Shown: positions 33,800 to 43,931 of the stretch, piece after piece
Layout of the letters: each line of letters starts with the position of its first letter
How positions within the stretch are numbered: position 1 is the stretch's first letter
Assembly (NCBI RefSeq): GCF_028993635.1
Contig: NZ_CP118631.1
Span: 4,898,001-4,962,000, forward strand
Direction of reading: 5' to 3'
From: Mucilaginibacter sp. SJ
GTDB lineage: Bacteria > Bacteroidota > Bacteroidia > Sphingobacteriales > Sphingobacteriaceae
DNA: 64,000 nucleotides
The notes under the pieces: model-generated
Database searches by the model: none
Seen by the model: only the letters and a program-made list of their open reading frames with translations
Told to the model about the DNA's origin: nothing
Made by a program: the position numbers and the translations under genes

Positions 33800-35116
33800 A
33801 TGAAAATTGCAGTAATTGGCACAGGTTATGTAGGCCTGGTAACGGGAACTTGTTTAGCCGAAACGGGAAATGAAGTAACCTGTGTAGATATCGTGGAAGA
33901 AAAAGTAAACAAGATGCGGAATGGCGAGATGCCGATCTATGAACCGGGGCTTGATATTTTATTTCTGCGTAACATTAAACAGGAAAGACTAACCTTTACC
34001 ACCAACCTTGCCGAAGCAATAGCCCCGGCCAAAGTGATCTTTTTGGCCTTACCTACGCCTCCGGGAGCTGATGGGGCGGCCGATTTGAGCTATGTGCTGG
34101 GCGCGGCCAAAGATATAGCCAAACTGATTACCGAATATAAAGTGATCGTAACCAAATCAACAGTACCGGTAGGTACGGCAGATAAGGTAACCGCAGTGAT
34201 GAAAGCCAATACCGATGTTCCGTTTGCGGTGGTATCCAACCCCGAATTTTTACGCGAAGGCGTAGCCGTAGAAGACTTCATGAAACCGGACAGGGTAGTG
34301 ATCGGTACAACGGATGAAAAAGCCCGCCAGGTAATGGGCGATTTATATGCACCCTATGTGCGCCAGGGCAACCCTATATTATACATGGACGAACGCTCAT
34401 CCGAGCTAACCAAATATGCAGCCAACTCATTTTTGGCCACCAAAATCACGTTCATGAACGAGATTGCCAACATGTGCGAACTGGTAGGGGCGGATGTTGA
34501 TATGGTACGCAAGGGGGTGGGGGCAGATGGCCGCATTGGTAAACGCTTCCTCTTTCCGGGTGTGGGTTATGGGGGCAGCTGTTTTCCTAAAGATGTGCAG
34601 GCCCTGTCCAAAGCAGCCGAAGAAAATAAATACGACTTCAAGATCCTCAACTCGGTGATGGAAGTGAACGAAACTCAGAAGAAACGGCTGGTAGTTAAAA
34701 TGCGTGAATATTATGGCGAAGGCGGACTGAAAGGAAAACATTTTGCCCTGTGGGGACTGGCTTTTAAACCGGAGACCGACGATATCCGCGAAGCACCGGC
34801 ACTGTACATTATCGATGAGTTATTAGCAGCCGGGGCAACAGTAACTGCCTACGACCCGGAAGGCATGCCAAACGTTAAAAAACTACTTGGCGATAAGATA
34901 AGCTATGCCACCAACCGGTACAATGCCCTTGAAGATGCAGATGCCCTGCTGATTGTGACCGAATGGCCGGTTTTCCGCACGCCGGATTTTGACTTTATGA
35001 AGGAAAAGCTGAAGTCGCCGGTTATTTTTGACGGACGTAACCTGTATGACCTGGACAGGATGAAAGATTATGGATTTTATTATAACAGTATAGGCCGTAA
35101 AATAGTAGCAATATGA
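33800..35116 (+). CDS. ugd: UDP-glucose 6-dehydrogenase
   Basis: NAD-dependent enzyme of 438 residues that oxidises UDP-glucose to UDP-glucuronate in two steps. The N-terminal Rossmann motif is [15 protein letters not shown] (7-21), TKSTVPVGT and [14 protein letters not shown] follow, and the catalytic Cys261 is in [10 protein letters not shown]. The C-terminal domain contains the usual [18 protein letters not shown]. It opens the nucleotide-sugar operon and overlaps the next gene by 4 bases (ATGA), so UDP-glucuronate is passed straight to the decarboxylase. Some lines in this gene pair are much richer in G+C than neighbouring genes. Assignment is certain. Confidence 0.97.
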   Translation: MKIAVIGTGYVGLVTGTCLAETGNEVTCVDIVEEKVNKMRNGEMPIYEPGLDILFLRNIKQERLTFTTNLAEAIAPAKVIFLALPTPPGADGAADLSYVLGAAKDIAKLITEYKVIVTKSTVPVGTADKVTAVMKANTDVPFAVVSNPEFLREGVAVEDFMKPDRVVIGTTDEKARQVMGDLYAPYVRQGNPILYMDERSSELTKYAANSFLATKITFMNEIANMCELVGADVDMVRKGVGADGRIGKRFLFPGVGYGGSCFPKDVQALSKAAEENKYDFKILNSVMEVNETQKKRLVVKMREYYGEGGLKGKHFALWGLAFKPETDDIREAPALYIIDELLAAGATVTAYDPEGMPNVKKLLGDKISYATNRYNALEDADALLIVTEWPVFRTPDFDFMKEKLKSPVIFDGRNLYDLDRMKDYGFYYNSIGRKIVAI

Positions 35117-36096
35117 CAGCAAGAAAAAGAATCCTGATTACAGGAGCGGCCGGTTTTTTAGGCTCGCACTTGTGCGACAGGTTTATTAAGGAAGATTATC
35201 ATGTGATCGGGATGGATAACCTGATCACCGGCGATTTAAGGAATATCGAACATTTGTTCAAACTGGAGAACTTTGAGTTTTATAATCATGACGTATCCAA
35301 GTTTGTTTATGTACCGGGTGAACTGCACTATATCCTGCATTTTGCCTCACCGGCCAGCCCGATAGATTACCTGAAAATTCCGATCCAGACATTGAAAGTA
35401 GGCTCATTGGGAACCCATAACCTGCTGGGACTGGCCCGGAACAAGAAAGCACGGATGCTGATCGCCTCTACCTCGGAAGTATACGGCGATCCGAACATCA
35501 ACCCGCAGCCAGAGGAATACTGGGGTAATGTAAACCCGGTAGGCCCGAGAGGGGTGTATGATGAAGCCAAAAGGTTCCAGGAAGCTATTACCATGGCTTA
35601 CCATACCTTCCACGGGTTGGAAACCAGGATCGTTAGGATTTTCAATACTTATGGCCCAAGGATGCGACTGAACGACGGAAGGGTATTACCGGCTTTTATC
35701 GGGCAGGCACTGCGGGGCGAACCGCTGACGATGTTTGGCGACGGCTCACAAACGCGGTCGTTTTGTTATGTAGATGACCTGATAGAAGGGATCTACAGAT
35801 TACTGCACAGCGATTACGCCCAGCCGGTGAACATCGGCAACCCGGATGAAATCACGATAAAACAATTTGGCGAGGAGATCATTAAGCTGACGGGCACCAA
35901 CCAGGAGCTGATCAGCCTGCCTTTGCCAACGGACGATCCGAAGCAACGCCGCCCGGATATTACCAAGGCCAAAGCTATATTAGGCTGGGAGCCAAAAGTA
36001 TCCAGAAGTGAAGGTTTGAAGATCACCTTAGAATACTTCAAGTCGTTGCCCGAACATGAAATAAACCATAAAGACTTTACTTATTACAATAAGTAA
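35113..36096 (+). CDS. uxs: UDP-glucuronate decarboxylase (UDP-xylose synthase)
   Basis: Extended SDR enzyme of 327 residues that decarboxylates UDP-glucuronate to UDP-xylose. The NAD motif is [14 protein letters not shown], the GMDNLITG and LHFASPASP segments are typical of UXS rather than epimerases, the catalytic Ser/Thr lie in [10 protein letters not shown], and the YxxxK pair in [20 protein letters not shown] and [14 protein letters not shown] complete the sugar-nucleotide site. It overlaps ugd by 4 bases and should use its product directly. Base composition is like ugd: I counted 41 of 60 G+C in line 35701. UDP-xylose would serve surface polysaccharide; no acceptor glycosyltransferase is adjacent. 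Confidence 0.93.
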   Translation: MTARKRILITGAAGFLGSHLCDRFIKEDYHVIGMDNLITGDLRNIEHLFKLENFEFYNHDVSKFVYVPGELHYILHFASPASPIDYLKIPIQTLKVGSLGTHNLLGLARNKKARMLIASTSEVYGDPNINPQPEEYWGNVNPVGPRGVYDEAKRFQEAITMAYHTFHGLETRIVRIFNTYGPRMRLNDGRVLPAFIGQALRGEPLTMFGDGSQTRSFCYVDDLIEGIYRLLHSDYAQPVNIGNPDEITIKQFGEEIIKLTGTNQELISLPLPTDDPKQRRPDITKAKAILGWEPKVSRSEGLKITLEYFKSLPEHEINHKDFTYYNK

Positions 36097-36209
36097 GGGT
36101 AACGAGGCCGGAAATTAATTTTTTTGGCCTTTTTTATAATATAAAAGCGGATGAATTGTCACAATCTGCTTACTTTGCCAAACATTCAAACATACTCTCT
36201 ATTTAAACC

Positions 36210-37232
36210 ATGAAAATATTAGTAACAGGCGGTTTGGGTTTTATTGGTTCGCACACCGTTGTTGAGCTGGTTAACGCGGGGTATGACCCCATTATCGTTG
36301 ACGACCTGTCGAACTCGGACCCTAAAATATTAGATCAGCTTACAAAGATCTTAGGCTTTACCCCGGTATTTCATAAGCTTGATCTTTGCGATGAAGCCGC
36401 CGTTAGGTCACTTGCACTTGCCGAACCCGAAATTGGTGGGATCATCCACTTCGCAGCTTTTAAAGCAGTAGGCGAATCGGTAAAAAAACCAATGAAATAT
36501 TACCGGAATAATTTTTATTCACTTATTAATCTGCTCGAAGCTTATTACGGTAAGGCTATCAACTTTGTATTTTCATCAAGCTGTACAGTTTACGGGCAGC
36601 CCGAAAAACTACCCGTTACAGAGAATGCACCGGTACAACCTGCACAATCGCCATATGGTAATACCAAGCAAATAGCCGAAGAAATTTTGGTTGATATGGT
36701 AAATTCAGGTACTAATTATAAAGTAATATCGTTACGCTACTTTAACCCGGTAGGGGCCCATGAGTCTGCTTTGATTGGGGAGTTGCCAATAGGTGTGCCA
36801 CAAAACCTGGTGCCTTTTATTACACAAACTGCCATAGGCAAACGCGAAAAAATAACCGTTTTTGGTAATGATTATAACACGCCTGATGGTAGCTGCATCC
36901 GCGATTATATTCACGTAGTTGATTTGGCGAAAGCCCACGTTGCCGCGTTAAGGCTTGCCGAAAAAGGCGAATTTAAAGGCTATGATGTATTTAACCTGGG
37001 CACAGGCAACGGCACTTCAGTGTTGGAAGTAATTCATGCTTTTGAAAGCACAACAGGCGAAAAACTGAACTATGAAATTGGCCCGCGCCGTGAAGGTGAT
37101 GTAGAACAGGTTTGGGGCGATGTTACCAAATCCTCAACCAAACTTGGCTGGACGGCCGAACTGGGTATTGGCGAAATGATGTCATCGGCCTGGGAGTGGG
37201 AAAAATATATTGCTCAAAATCCGTTCAATTAA
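36210..37232 (+). CDS. galE: UDP-glucose 4-epimerase GalE
   Basis: SDR epimerase of 340 residues that interconverts UDP-glucose and UDP-galactose. Motifs: TGGLGFIGSHTVVEL (NAD binding), VDDLSNS, the HFAAFKAVGESV segment of GalE, catalytic SSSCTVYG and the YxxxK pair in YGNTKQIAEE. The C-terminal half has YFNPVGAHESALIGE and GTPDGSCIRDYIHV-type sequence (here NTPDGSCIRDYIHVVDLAKA), diagnostic for GalE. It is 113 bases downstream of uxs, so it may have its own promoter, and 15 bases upstream of rfbB. Base composition is lower in G+C than the ugd-uxs pair. Assignment is certain. Confidence 0.96.
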   Translation: MKILVTGGLGFIGSHTVVELVNAGYDPIIVDDLSNSDPKILDQLTKILGFTPVFHKLDLCDEAAVRSLALAEPEIGGIIHFAAFKAVGESVKKPMKYYRNNFYSLINLLEAYYGKAINFVFSSSCTVYGQPEKLPVTENAPVQPAQSPYGNTKQIAEEILVDMVNSGTNYKVISLRYFNPVGAHESALIGELPIGVPQNLVPFITQTAIGKREKITVFGNDYNTPDGSCIRDYIHVVDLAKAHVAALRLAEKGEFKGYDVFNLGTGNGTSVLEVIHAFESTTGEKLNYEIGPRREGDVEQVWGDVTKSSTKLGWTAELGIGEMMSSAWEWEKYIAQNPFN

Positions 37233-37247
37233 TATCAACAGCAGGGA

Positions 37248-38300
37248 ATGAAAAAGATCATTATAACAGGGGGCGCTGGTTTTATTGGTTCGCATGTAGT
37301 GCGCAGGTTTGTGAAAAATTATCCTGATTACAGCATTGTTAATTTAGATAAGCTTACTTATGCGGGTAACCTGGCCAATTTAAAGGATATTGAAAATGAA
37401 CCTAATTATAAGTTCGTAAAGGGAGATATTGTTGATATTGCTTTTATTAATGAACTTTTTGCGGCTGAAAATCCAGATGCGGTGATCCATCTTGCTGCCG
37501 AGTCGCACGTAGATCGGTCCATCACTAACCCCCTTGATTTTGTGATGACCAATGTGGTAGGTACGGTAAATTTATTGAATACCGCCCGCGAGCATTGGAA
37601 AGGCAAATATGATCAAACCCGTTTTTATCATGTTTCTACCGACGAGGTATACGGTACGCTTGGTGAAGACGGCATGTTTACCGAAGAAACCGCCTATGAT
37701 CCGCATTCACCATATTCGGCGTCAAAGGCAGGTTCTGATCATTTTGTGCGGGCCTACCAGGATACTTATGGTATGGATACCGTTATATCAAATTGCTCAA
37801 ACAATTATGGATCATTCCATTTTCCGGAAAAACTCATTCCGCTGGCAATTAATAATATCAAGCAAAGTAAACCTGTACCGGTATATGGTAAGGGCGAGAA
37901 TATCCGCGACTGGCTTTGGGTTGAAGACCATGCGCGGGCAATTGATGTAATATTTCATAATGCCAAATCGGGCTCAACCTATAATATAGGCGGGCATAAC
38001 GAATGGAAAAATATTGACCTGATCAAATTGCTTTGCAGTATATTGGACAAAAAATTAGGCAGGGCTGAGGGAGAATCGGCTAAGTTGATCACTTTTGTAA
38101 CAGACCGGGCCGGGCATGACCTGAGATATGCTATCGATGCAACCAAATTAAAAAATGATTTAGGTTGGGTGCCGGGCATAACTTTTGAGGAGGGTTTGGA
38201 AAAAACCGTTGATTGGTACCTGGCCAATGAAGATTGGCTGAATGATGTAACATCAGGACATTACCAGCAATATTACAGCAGTCAGTATAACGATAGATAA
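37248..38300 (+). CDS. rfbB: dTDP-glucose 4,6-dehydratase RfbB
   Basis: Extended SDR dehydratase of 350 residues that converts dTDP-glucose to dTDP-4-keto-6-deoxyglucose, the branch point to rhamnose and other deoxysugars. Features: TGGAGFIGSHVVRRFV, the NLDKLTYAGNLANL segment typical of RmlB, HLAAESHVDRSI, the catalytic STDEVYGTLGE region with Asp-Glu, and YxxxK in YSASKAGSDHFVRAY. NNYGSFHFPEKLIPL and GENIRDWLWVEDHARAI follow. It is tightly linked to galE and to the PHP phosphatase 3 bases downstream. The other rhamnose genes (rfbA, C, D) are not here. Confidence 0.95.
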   Translation: MKKIIITGGAGFIGSHVVRRFVKNYPDYSIVNLDKLTYAGNLANLKDIENEPNYKFVKGDIVDIAFINELFAAENPDAVIHLAAESHVDRSITNPLDFVMTNVVGTVNLLNTAREHWKGKYDQTRFYHVSTDEVYGTLGEDGMFTEETAYDPHSPYSASKAGSDHFVRAYQDTYGMDTVISNCSNNYGSFHFPEKLIPLAINNIKQSKPVPVYGKGENIRDWLWVEDHARAIDVIFHNAKSGSTYNIGGHNEWKNIDLIKLLCSILDKKLGRAEGESAKLITFVTDRAGHDLRYAIDATKLKNDLGWVPGITFEEGLEKTVDWYLANEDWLNDVTSGHYQQYYSSQYNDR

Positions 38301-38303
38301 AAA

Positions 38304-39044
38304 ATGTTCGGGCTTTTTAAGAGGAAGAAAGAAGTAAGGGAATCAAAACTCAACTATGAGGGAATCATGGTTGATATGCACTCGCATGTGTTACCGGGGA
38401 TTGACGATGGTGCTAAAACGCCTGAAGACTCGGTAGAATTGATAAAAAAGATGATGGAACTGGGGATAAAAAAAGTTATCGCCACGCCACACATCATGAT
38501 AGATTTTTATCGAAATACCCCCGAAACCATAGGAAACGCGCTTACTTTATTAAAAGCCGAACTGGTTCAACAGGGAATATATATCCCTGTTGAAGCCGCT
38601 GCCGAACATTATTTTGATGAAACGTTTGAAGCACGTATAGAGAATGGCCCGATCATGACTATGGGCGATAATCACGTATTATTTGAATTTTCATTTATAA
38701 ATCAACCGCCAAATACTTACAGTGTAATTCAAAAGCTTCATGATAAAGGGTATAAACCTATTTTGGCCCATCCTGAGCGCTACCAATATCTTGATTTAGA
38801 GAAGTTGAAAAATCTGCACAGTTGGGGTGTTGACTTTCAGCTTAACACCATATCGCTTACAGGGTATTACGGCAAAGAGATAAAGAAGATGGCCGAAGAC
38901 TTGATTGATAATAGTTTGGTAGATTTTATTTCCAGCGATATGCACCACTTAAGGCACGCCGCAGCATTTGGCGATGCGTTGAGAACAACCTATATTGAAA
39001 AACTGCTTGTCGACTATCCGCTTAAAAATAAGATGTTATTTTAG
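38304..39044 (+). CDS. CpsB/CapC-type PHP-domain tyrosine phosphatase
   Basis: Metal-dependent phosphatase of 246 residues from the PHP family that includes CpsB, CapC and Wzb-like regulators; these dephosphorylate the tyrosine kinase that controls capsule or exopolysaccharide polymerisation. After a basic N terminus (MFGLFKRKKEV), the PHP motifs appear: MVDMHSHVLPGIDDGA (HxH and two Asp), ATPHIMIDFY, an EAAAEHYFDE stretch, LAHPERYQYL and ISSDMHHLRH. It is the last gene of the nucleotide-sugar operon, 3 bases after rfbB, and is followed by a strong two-way terminator. The partner kinase (Wzc/Etk type) is not in the window. Confidence 0.9.
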   Translation: MFGLFKRKKEVRESKLNYEGIMVDMHSHVLPGIDDGAKTPEDSVELIKKMMELGIKKVIATPHIMIDFYRNTPETIGNALTLLKAELVQQGIYIPVEAAAEHYFDETFEARIENGPIMTMGDNHVLFEFSFINQPPNTYSVIQKLHDKGYKPILAHPERYQYLDLEKLKNLHSWGVDFQLNTISLTGYYGKEIKKMAEDLIDNSLVDFISSDMHHLRHAAAFGDALRTTYIEKLLVDYPLKNKMLF

Positions 39045-39074
39045 TAAAAGCAGTATTGCAAAAATGATATAGTT

Positions 39075-39117
39075 AAAAAAAGTCGTTATTGCGGTAAGAA
39101 GCAATAACGACTTTTTT
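39075..39117. terminator. Bidirectional terminator between the sugar operon and the permease gene
   Basis: Perfect 12-bp arms AGTCGTTATTGC / GCAATAACGACT (39081-39092 and 39101-39112), loop GGTAAGAA. Seven T follow on the plus strand and six on the minus strand, so it can end both convergent units. Confidence 0.9.
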
Positions 39118-39156
39118 TATTTGTTTTTAAAAGCTTATAAAATTTTGAAGCGTAGT

Positions 39157-40395
39157 CTATTCATACCTCAAAGCTTCCACCGGATCAAGCTTTGCTGCCT
39201 TTTTTGCAGGATAATAGCCCGATATCAAACCAATAAACGTACACAACACTACCGCAAAGAATAACCATCCCCATGGCACCACAAACGATCCACTTATTTG
39301 CACGGCTATAAGGTTTCCGGCGGCCATGCCCAGTATCATACCGGCCGCGCCACCAATAAGGCAAATTACAATTGCTTCTATCAAAAACTGTTTGCGAATA
39401 ATTGCCGGGGTTGCCCCTATGGCTTTTCGCACACCAATTTCGCGGGTGCGTTCTGTTACTGATACCAGCATGATGTTCATAAGCCCAATGGCGGCGCCGA
39501 TGAGCGTGATAATACCTACAGCAAAACCGGCGGCTGTAATACCGGCAAGCTGGCCTGATAGCTCTTTTTGAATGGAATCGCTTCGGCTTATTTCAAAGTT
39601 ATCCTGGTTAATTACATTAAGCCCCCTTACGTTTCTGAATAAGGAGGTAGCTTCGCCAATGGTAGCGTCAAGGGCGCCGGGACTGGCTACTTTAATAGTT
39701 ACCGTGAACGATGCATTCTTGGTACTGTCTATCTGTTTAGCTTTCAATACAGGGATCACGCAAAATTTATCGCCACCGAATGAGCTTGAACCTTTTGATG
39801 CAAATACACCAACTATTCTGAACCTATCGGTACCAAGGTATATCGATTTATTTATCGGGTCTTCAGTTTTAAACAGTTTCTTTTTAATCTCATCTCCAAT
39901 AATGACCACGTTCGATCCATGTTCCAGCTCAGAAGCGGAAAAATTACGCCCGAAAGCCAGCTTTTTACCCGCTGTAACGAGGTAATTTTCGTTTGAGCCC
40001 GAAATGGATATATTGGGATTTGTTTTTTGATTGCCGTATTTGGCTACTGCAGTGCCAATTACCTCTAAATTAATGGCTACAGCTACCGGTAATTTAAAAG
40101 TATTTTTAAAACGCACAGCCTGGTCATAAGTAATGGCCGGATACACTTTACGGTGCCCGCCGTTGCCGAAGTTCAATCCCTCGCCGCGGTTTTGCAGGGT
40201 GAATGTGTTGGCGCCAAGATCGGCAAAAGCATCGTTGGTGAACTGCCTGATGCCTTCGATGGCCGTTAAAATACCTACAAGCGCCATGATACCTATCGCT
40301 ATGATCAGCGCGGTTAACGAGGTGCGCAGCCTGTTGCCGGCTATAGACTGTAATGCAATGGAAATGTTTTCTTTGTAAGAGGTTTTTACCGGCAT
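39157..40395 (-). CDS. MacB/FtsX-type ABC transporter permease
   Basis: Inner-membrane permease of 412 residues. One N-terminal helix (about 20-42, [20 protein letters not shown]) is followed by a periplasmic MacB_PCD domain (about 45-280) and three C-terminal helices of the FtsX domain (about 285-400) with the conserved [20 protein letters not shown]. Closing residues [11 protein letters not shown] are the standard family C terminus. Such permeases work with a separate or fused ATPase in lipoprotein release, efflux or mechanotransmission, but no ATPase gene is next to it. It is transcribed alone toward the shared terminator. The class is secure; cargo is unknown. Confidence 0.9.
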   Translation of the reverse strand: MPVKTSYKENISIALQSIAGNRLRTSLTALIIAIGIMALVGILTAIEGIRQFTNDAFADLGANTFTLQNRGEGLNFGNGGHRKVYPAITYDQAVRFKNTFKLPVAVAINLEVIGTAVAKYGNQKTNPNISISGSNENYLVTAGKKLAFGRNFSASELEHGSNVVIIGDEIKKKLFKTEDPINKSIYLGTDRFRIVGVFASKGSSSFGGDKFCVIPVLKAKQIDSTKNASFTVTIKVASPGALDATIGEATSLFRNVRGLNVINQDNFEISRSDSIQKELSGQLAGITAAGFAVGIITLIGAAIGLMNIMLVSVTERTREIGVRKAIGATPAIIRKQFLIEAIVICLIGGAAGMILGMAAGNLIAVQISGSFVVPWGWLFFAVVLCTFIGLISGYYPAKKAAKLDPVEALRYE

Positions 40396-40549
40396 GGTAT
40401 AAATATAAAAAACTTGCTGGTATGACTAAGCATTATACCAGTTTGTTACATGCTGATTTAACTTAATTTTTGTGATTGGTGTGGGTTTAGGTCCTGATTT
40501 GGTAACGTGCTATTTATGTTATAATTTACCGTTGAATTTAAACCTTAAA

Positions 40550-41278
40550 ATGAAAAATTATTATATCCTGTTTGCTATCACATTGCTTGTTTTTAGTATT
40601 TCAAGCGCATATGGTCAAATTGAGATAACACGACCGATAGAACAATATGGCTTCAATGAAAAAACGGTAGTTACCAATGTGAAAGGCCAAAAATACGCTT
40701 ATGTTAAATGGCGTGAACTGATGGCAACCGGCCATTATATGTTGAAGCCTGTACAGCATGATAGTGATAGCTCAGCTTTTATATTAACCAAACGCGACCC
40801 GGTTGCCGATGGCATTTTGCCGGCTAACGCCAATAAGCCGCCCGAAACCAGATTTTTTAAAACGGGCAATACCTTTAGCTTTTTCAATATGAGAGATGTT
40901 AACGGTAATGTAATTACCGCTGCGGAACTGAAAGGGAAAATAGTTGTGCTCAATTTTTGGTTTATTGCCTGCCCGCCATGTCGGTATGAAATGCCGGAGT
41001 TGAACCGCCTTGTCGACGCTTATCAGGATAATAAGGATGTTGTATTTATTGCAATTTCTTTAGATAAAACTGAGCAGGTGGAGCGATTCCTGAAGGTGTC
41101 GCCATTTAAATACCATGTGGTTAGCGATTCGATGCCTTTGTTTTCTTACTACGGGGTTGATGAGTGTCCGGTAAGCCTGGTTATTGACAGGGAGGGGATT
41201 ATACGGTTTAACAGCCAGGGCTACGGCGATGGAATGGTGCCAGACTGGATCAGGAAAACGATATCTGATATTAAGTAG
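40550..41278 (+). CDS. TlpA-like thioredoxin-fold protein, secreted
   Basis: Periplasmic thiol-disulfide protein of 242 residues. ATG 40550 gives a clear signal peptide (MKNYYILFAITLLVFSISSA, cleaved near YGQ); an earlier in-frame codon at 40472 would place 26 unrelated residues in front. Residues 25-110 form an N-terminal region I do not recognise. The AhpC/TlpA thioredoxin domain starts near 112 and holds the active-site pair Cys141-Pro-Pro-Cys144 in FWFIACPPCRYEMPEL. The later cis-proline region reads ECPVSLVIDREGIIRF. The VFIAISLDKTEQVERFLK stretch is typical of TlpA. Likely a reductase for periplasmic or cytochrome-maturation thiols. It converges on iscA. Confidence 0.88.
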   Translation: MKNYYILFAITLLVFSISSAYGQIEITRPIEQYGFNEKTVVTNVKGQKYAYVKWRELMATGHYMLKPVQHDSDSSAFILTKRDPVADGILPANANKPPETRFFKTGNTFSFFNMRDVNGNVITAAELKGKIVVLNFWFIACPPCRYEMPELNRLVDAYQDNKDVVFIAISLDKTEQVERFLKVSPFKYHVVSDSMPLFSYYGVDECPVSLVIDREGIIRFNSQGYGDGMVPDWIRKTISDIK

Positions 41279-41355
41279 TGGTTGTAAATATCACCCGCAA
41301 ACTAAATAGGTACGCTGCTGATAGTTTGCCACATTACCGAAATACAAAACAAAAA

Positions 41356-41380
41356 CCGCTTCATATTTACAATGAAACGG
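41356..41380 (-). terminator. Terminator of the A-type Fe-S carrier gene
   Basis: Minus strand reads CCGTTTCAT / ATGAAGCGG with one mismatch, followed by five T; 26 bases past the stop. Confidence 0.6.
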
Positions 41381-41405
41381 CTTTCCATATTTTAACCGGG
41401 TTTAT

Positions 41406-41753
41406 TTAAACCGAGAAAGAAGAACCACAGCCGCAGGTGCTGGCAGCATTAGGGTTGTTGAAAGTAAAACCACGGGCATTTAATCCGTCCTGGTAATCGA
41501 TTTGCATACCGGCCAGGTATAAACCGTGCGCTTTGTGCATGAAAACTTTTATGCCATCAATGAAGTATTCCTGGTCGCCGTCTTTTTTCATGTCGAAGCC
41601 TAAAATATAGTTCATGCCCGAACATCCACCACCCTCAACACCAACACGTAAACCAAATTCGTCGTTTATTTCTTGCTGGTCTTTCAATTTAAAAAGTTCC
41701 TTTACTGCGCCCGGTGTAAAAGAAACCGGAGCAGCTTCAACAGCTATACTCAT
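41406..41753 (-). CDS. A-type iron-sulfur cluster carrier (IscA/SufA/ErpA family)
   Basis: Fe-S assembly protein of 115 residues that receives clusters from a scaffold and passes them to apo-enzymes. The three ligand cysteines are Cys44 in EGGGCSGMNY and Cys107/Cys109 in ASTCGCGSSF. The opening SFTPGAVKELFKL and the DYQDGLNARGFTFNNPNA stretch are also typical. It cannot be assigned to IscA, SufA or ErpA by eye. It is a single gene, convergent with the TlpA-like gene and divergent from the membrane protein at 41846. Possible client genes nearby include ispH, but that is only a family-level remark. Confidence 0.95.
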   Translation of the reverse strand: MSIAVEAAPVSFTPGAVKELFKLKDQQEINDEFGLRVGVEGGGCSGMNYILGFDMKKDGDQEYFIDGIKVFMHKAHGLYLAGMQIDYQDGLNARGFTFNNPNAASTCGCGSSFSV

Positions 41754-41845
41754 CTTTATTTTTATTTATTCCACACAAATATAACGTAAAATGCAGATTT
41801 TTGTTAGTGTCATAATTTTATGACCCCTGTATAACATTTATAAAC

Positions 41846-42376
41846 ATGCCCACTCTACCTTTTTTGTTTGATATTTTAAAGTACACTATTTCGGGCTTAG
41901 GCGTTGTGTATATCGCTTTTTACCTGTTTAAACCCTATCTTGATAAATCAGAAAGTATCCAGTTATTGGAATTAAAACGCACCATCAGTAATCAAACCCT
42001 GCCATTACGCCTACAGGCCTATGAAAGGGTTGTACTTTTTATTGAAAGGGTTAATCCTGCAAGTTTACTTATCCGCCTTAACGGATCGGCCGATACCGCC
42101 GCCGAATTGCAGGCTATTATTGTTAACGAGGTGCGCAACGAGTTTCAGCATAACATTACGCAGCAAATTTATGTAAGCGCCCGGGTTTGGAACGTGGTAA
42201 AAAGAGTAAAGGACGATACCATTAATATGATCAATAATGCTGTAAAGGCTTTGCCGCCGGATACTTCAGCACTTGAGTTAAGCAAAGTGATCCTGGTACA
42301 TTTAAGTAAGCTTGAAGATAACCCTTATGATGTGGCGCTTGGGCTCATCAGGCAGGACATGGAAGAATTATACTAA
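41846..42376 (+). CDS. Membrane-anchored conserved protein upstream of the mutase (DUF7935-like)
   Basis: Protein of 176 residues of unknown function. One N-terminal membrane helix (about 8-27, [20 protein letters not shown]) is followed by a soluble, largely helical region with charged heptads ([40 protein letters not shown]) that may form a coiled coil. It resembles small Bacteroidetes proteins that I associate with DUF7935. The next gene, a methylmalonyl-CoA-mutase-type catalytic subunit, begins 4 bases later, so the two are almost certainly co-transcribed and perhaps coupled. No catalytic motif is visible. A membrane tether or chaperone for the mutase is a guess from position only. Confidence 0.7.
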   Translation: MPTLPFLFDILKYTISGLGVVYIAFYLFKPYLDKSESIQLLELKRTISNQTLPLRLQAYERVVLFIERVNPASLLIRLNGSADTAAELQAIIVNEVRNEFQHNITQQIYVSARVWNVVKRVKDDTINMINNAVKALPPDTSALELSKVILVHLSKLEDNPYDVALGLIRQDMEELY

Positions 42377-42380
42377 TCTT

Positions 42381-43931
42381 ATGGCCAGGGATAAAAAAAT
42401 TACCACTACATCGGGTATTGAAATTAAGGAGGTTTATACCGAACCTTCAAATATGGGTGAATTGCCCGGTGAGTTCCCTTTTACCCGTGGCATCCAAAAA
42501 GATATGTACCGGGGCAAACCCTGGACCATGCGGCAGTATGCAGGTTTTTCAACCGCCGAAGAATCAAACAAACGTTACCATTATTTACTAAGCCAGGGCA
42601 CAAACGGACTTTCGGTAGCGTTCGATCTTCCCACACAAATAGGTTACGACTCCGATCATGCCCTTGCCGAAGGTGAGGTGGGTAAGGTAGGAGTAGCCAT
42701 TGATTCGTTAAAGGATATGGAGGTTTTATTTGAGGGTATTGAACTTAAGAATATCACTACCTCCATGACTATTAATGCCACGGCCCCGATCCTGCTGGCT
42801 ATGTACATTGCCCTGGCCAAAAAGCAGGGGGCCGATCTCAAGCAGATTTCCGGCACCATACAGAATGATATATTAAAGGAATATGTCGCGCGCGGTACCT
42901 ATATATATCCGCCTGCACCCTCCATGCGGCTTATTACCGACGTGTTTGAATACTGCAGCAAAGAGGTGCCCAAATGGAACACCATTTCCATATCAGGTTA
43001 TCATATTCGCGAAGCAGGCTCAACCGCTGTACAGGAACTGGCATTTACATTAGCCAATGGTAAAGCTTATTTAAAGGCCGCGCTGGATAAGGGACTTGAT
43101 ATTAATGTGTTTGCCAAACGTCTTTCTTTCTTTTTTAACTGCCACAGTAATTTTTTTGAGGAGATTGCCAAGTTCCGGGCCGCCAGGCGTATGTGGGCAC
43201 ACATTACCAAACAATTGGGAGCTACCGATGCCGGCGCCCAAAAGCTTCGCTTCCATACGCAAACGGGGGGCTCTACTTTAACAGCACAACAACCACTTAA
43301 TAATATTATAAGGGTAAGCAACCAGGCCATGGCTGCCGTGCTGGGGGGTACACAATCATTGCATACCAACGGGTATGATGAAGCCTTGTCGTTGCCAACA
43401 GAAGCTGCAGCCAAAATAGCCTTGCGCACCCAGCAGATCATCGCGTTTGAAAGCGGTGTTACTGATACGGTTGACCCGCTGGCCGGTTCATACTTTATAG
43501 AAGCATTGACAGATGAGATAGAAGCCGCTGCTCAATTATATATGGATAAGATAGACGCCATGGGCGGCGCGGTAAAAGCCATAGAGCAGGATTATATCCA
43601 GCAGGAAATAGCGGCCTCTGCTTACCAGTATCAACAGGAGATTGAAACCGGCGAAAAAGTTATAGTAGGTGTTAACCGGTTTACCCAGCAGGAGGAAGCT
43701 CCCGTTAATGTTTTTAGGGTGGATGATGCTATCAGAAAAATGCAGTCGGAAAAAATTGCCGAACTAAAAAGAGAGCGCAATAGTGAGGATGTTGAGAAAA
43801 GTTTACACCTTTTGGGAATAGCAGCAGCCGGTACTGAAAACTTAATTCCTTTTATCGTAACTTCGGTAGAAAGCTATGCTACCCTTGGAGAGATCGCTGA
43901 TGTATTGCGCGGTGTTTTTGGAGAGTATTAG
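42381..43931 (+). CDS. Methylmalonyl-CoA-mutase-type catalytic subunit without B12 domain
   Basis: Acyl-CoA mutase of 516 residues from ATG 42381 ([19 protein letters not shown]). The catalytic barrel is complete: [37 protein letters not shown], the [20 protein letters not shown] substrate region, [12 protein letters not shown], and [20 protein letters not shown]. It stops where single-chain enzymes continue into the cobalamin-binding domain, so a separate small B12 subunit is expected elsewhere. The longer frame beginning at 42312 would overlap the previous gene and has no family sequence. MeaB, the GTPase chaperone of such mutases, is encoded 17 kb away at 61351. Methylmalonyl-CoA is the likeliest substrate; isobutyryl-type mutases cannot be excluded by eye. 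Confidence 0.88.
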   Translation: MARDKKITTTSGIEIKEVYTEPSNMGELPGEFPFTRGIQKDMYRGKPWTMRQYAGFSTAEESNKRYHYLLSQGTNGLSVAFDLPTQIGYDSDHALAEGEVGKVGVAIDSLKDMEVLFEGIELKNITTSMTINATAPILLAMYIALAKKQGADLKQISGTIQNDILKEYVARGTYIYPPAPSMRLITDVFEYCSKEVPKWNTISISGYHIREAGSTAVQELAFTLANGKAYLKAALDKGLDINVFAKRLSFFFNCHSNFFEEIAKFRAARRMWAHITKQLGATDAGAQKLRFHTQTGGSTLTAQQPLNNIIRVSNQAMAAVLGGTQSLHTNGYDEALSLPTEAAAKIALRTQQIIAFESGVTDTVDPLAGSYFIEALTDEIEAAAQLYMDKIDAMGGAVKAIEQDYIQQEIAASAYQYQQEIETGEKVIVGVNRFTQQEEAPVNVFRVDDAIRKMQSEKIAELKRERNSEDVEKSLHLLGIAAAGTENLIPFIVTSVESYATLGEIADVLRGVFGEY

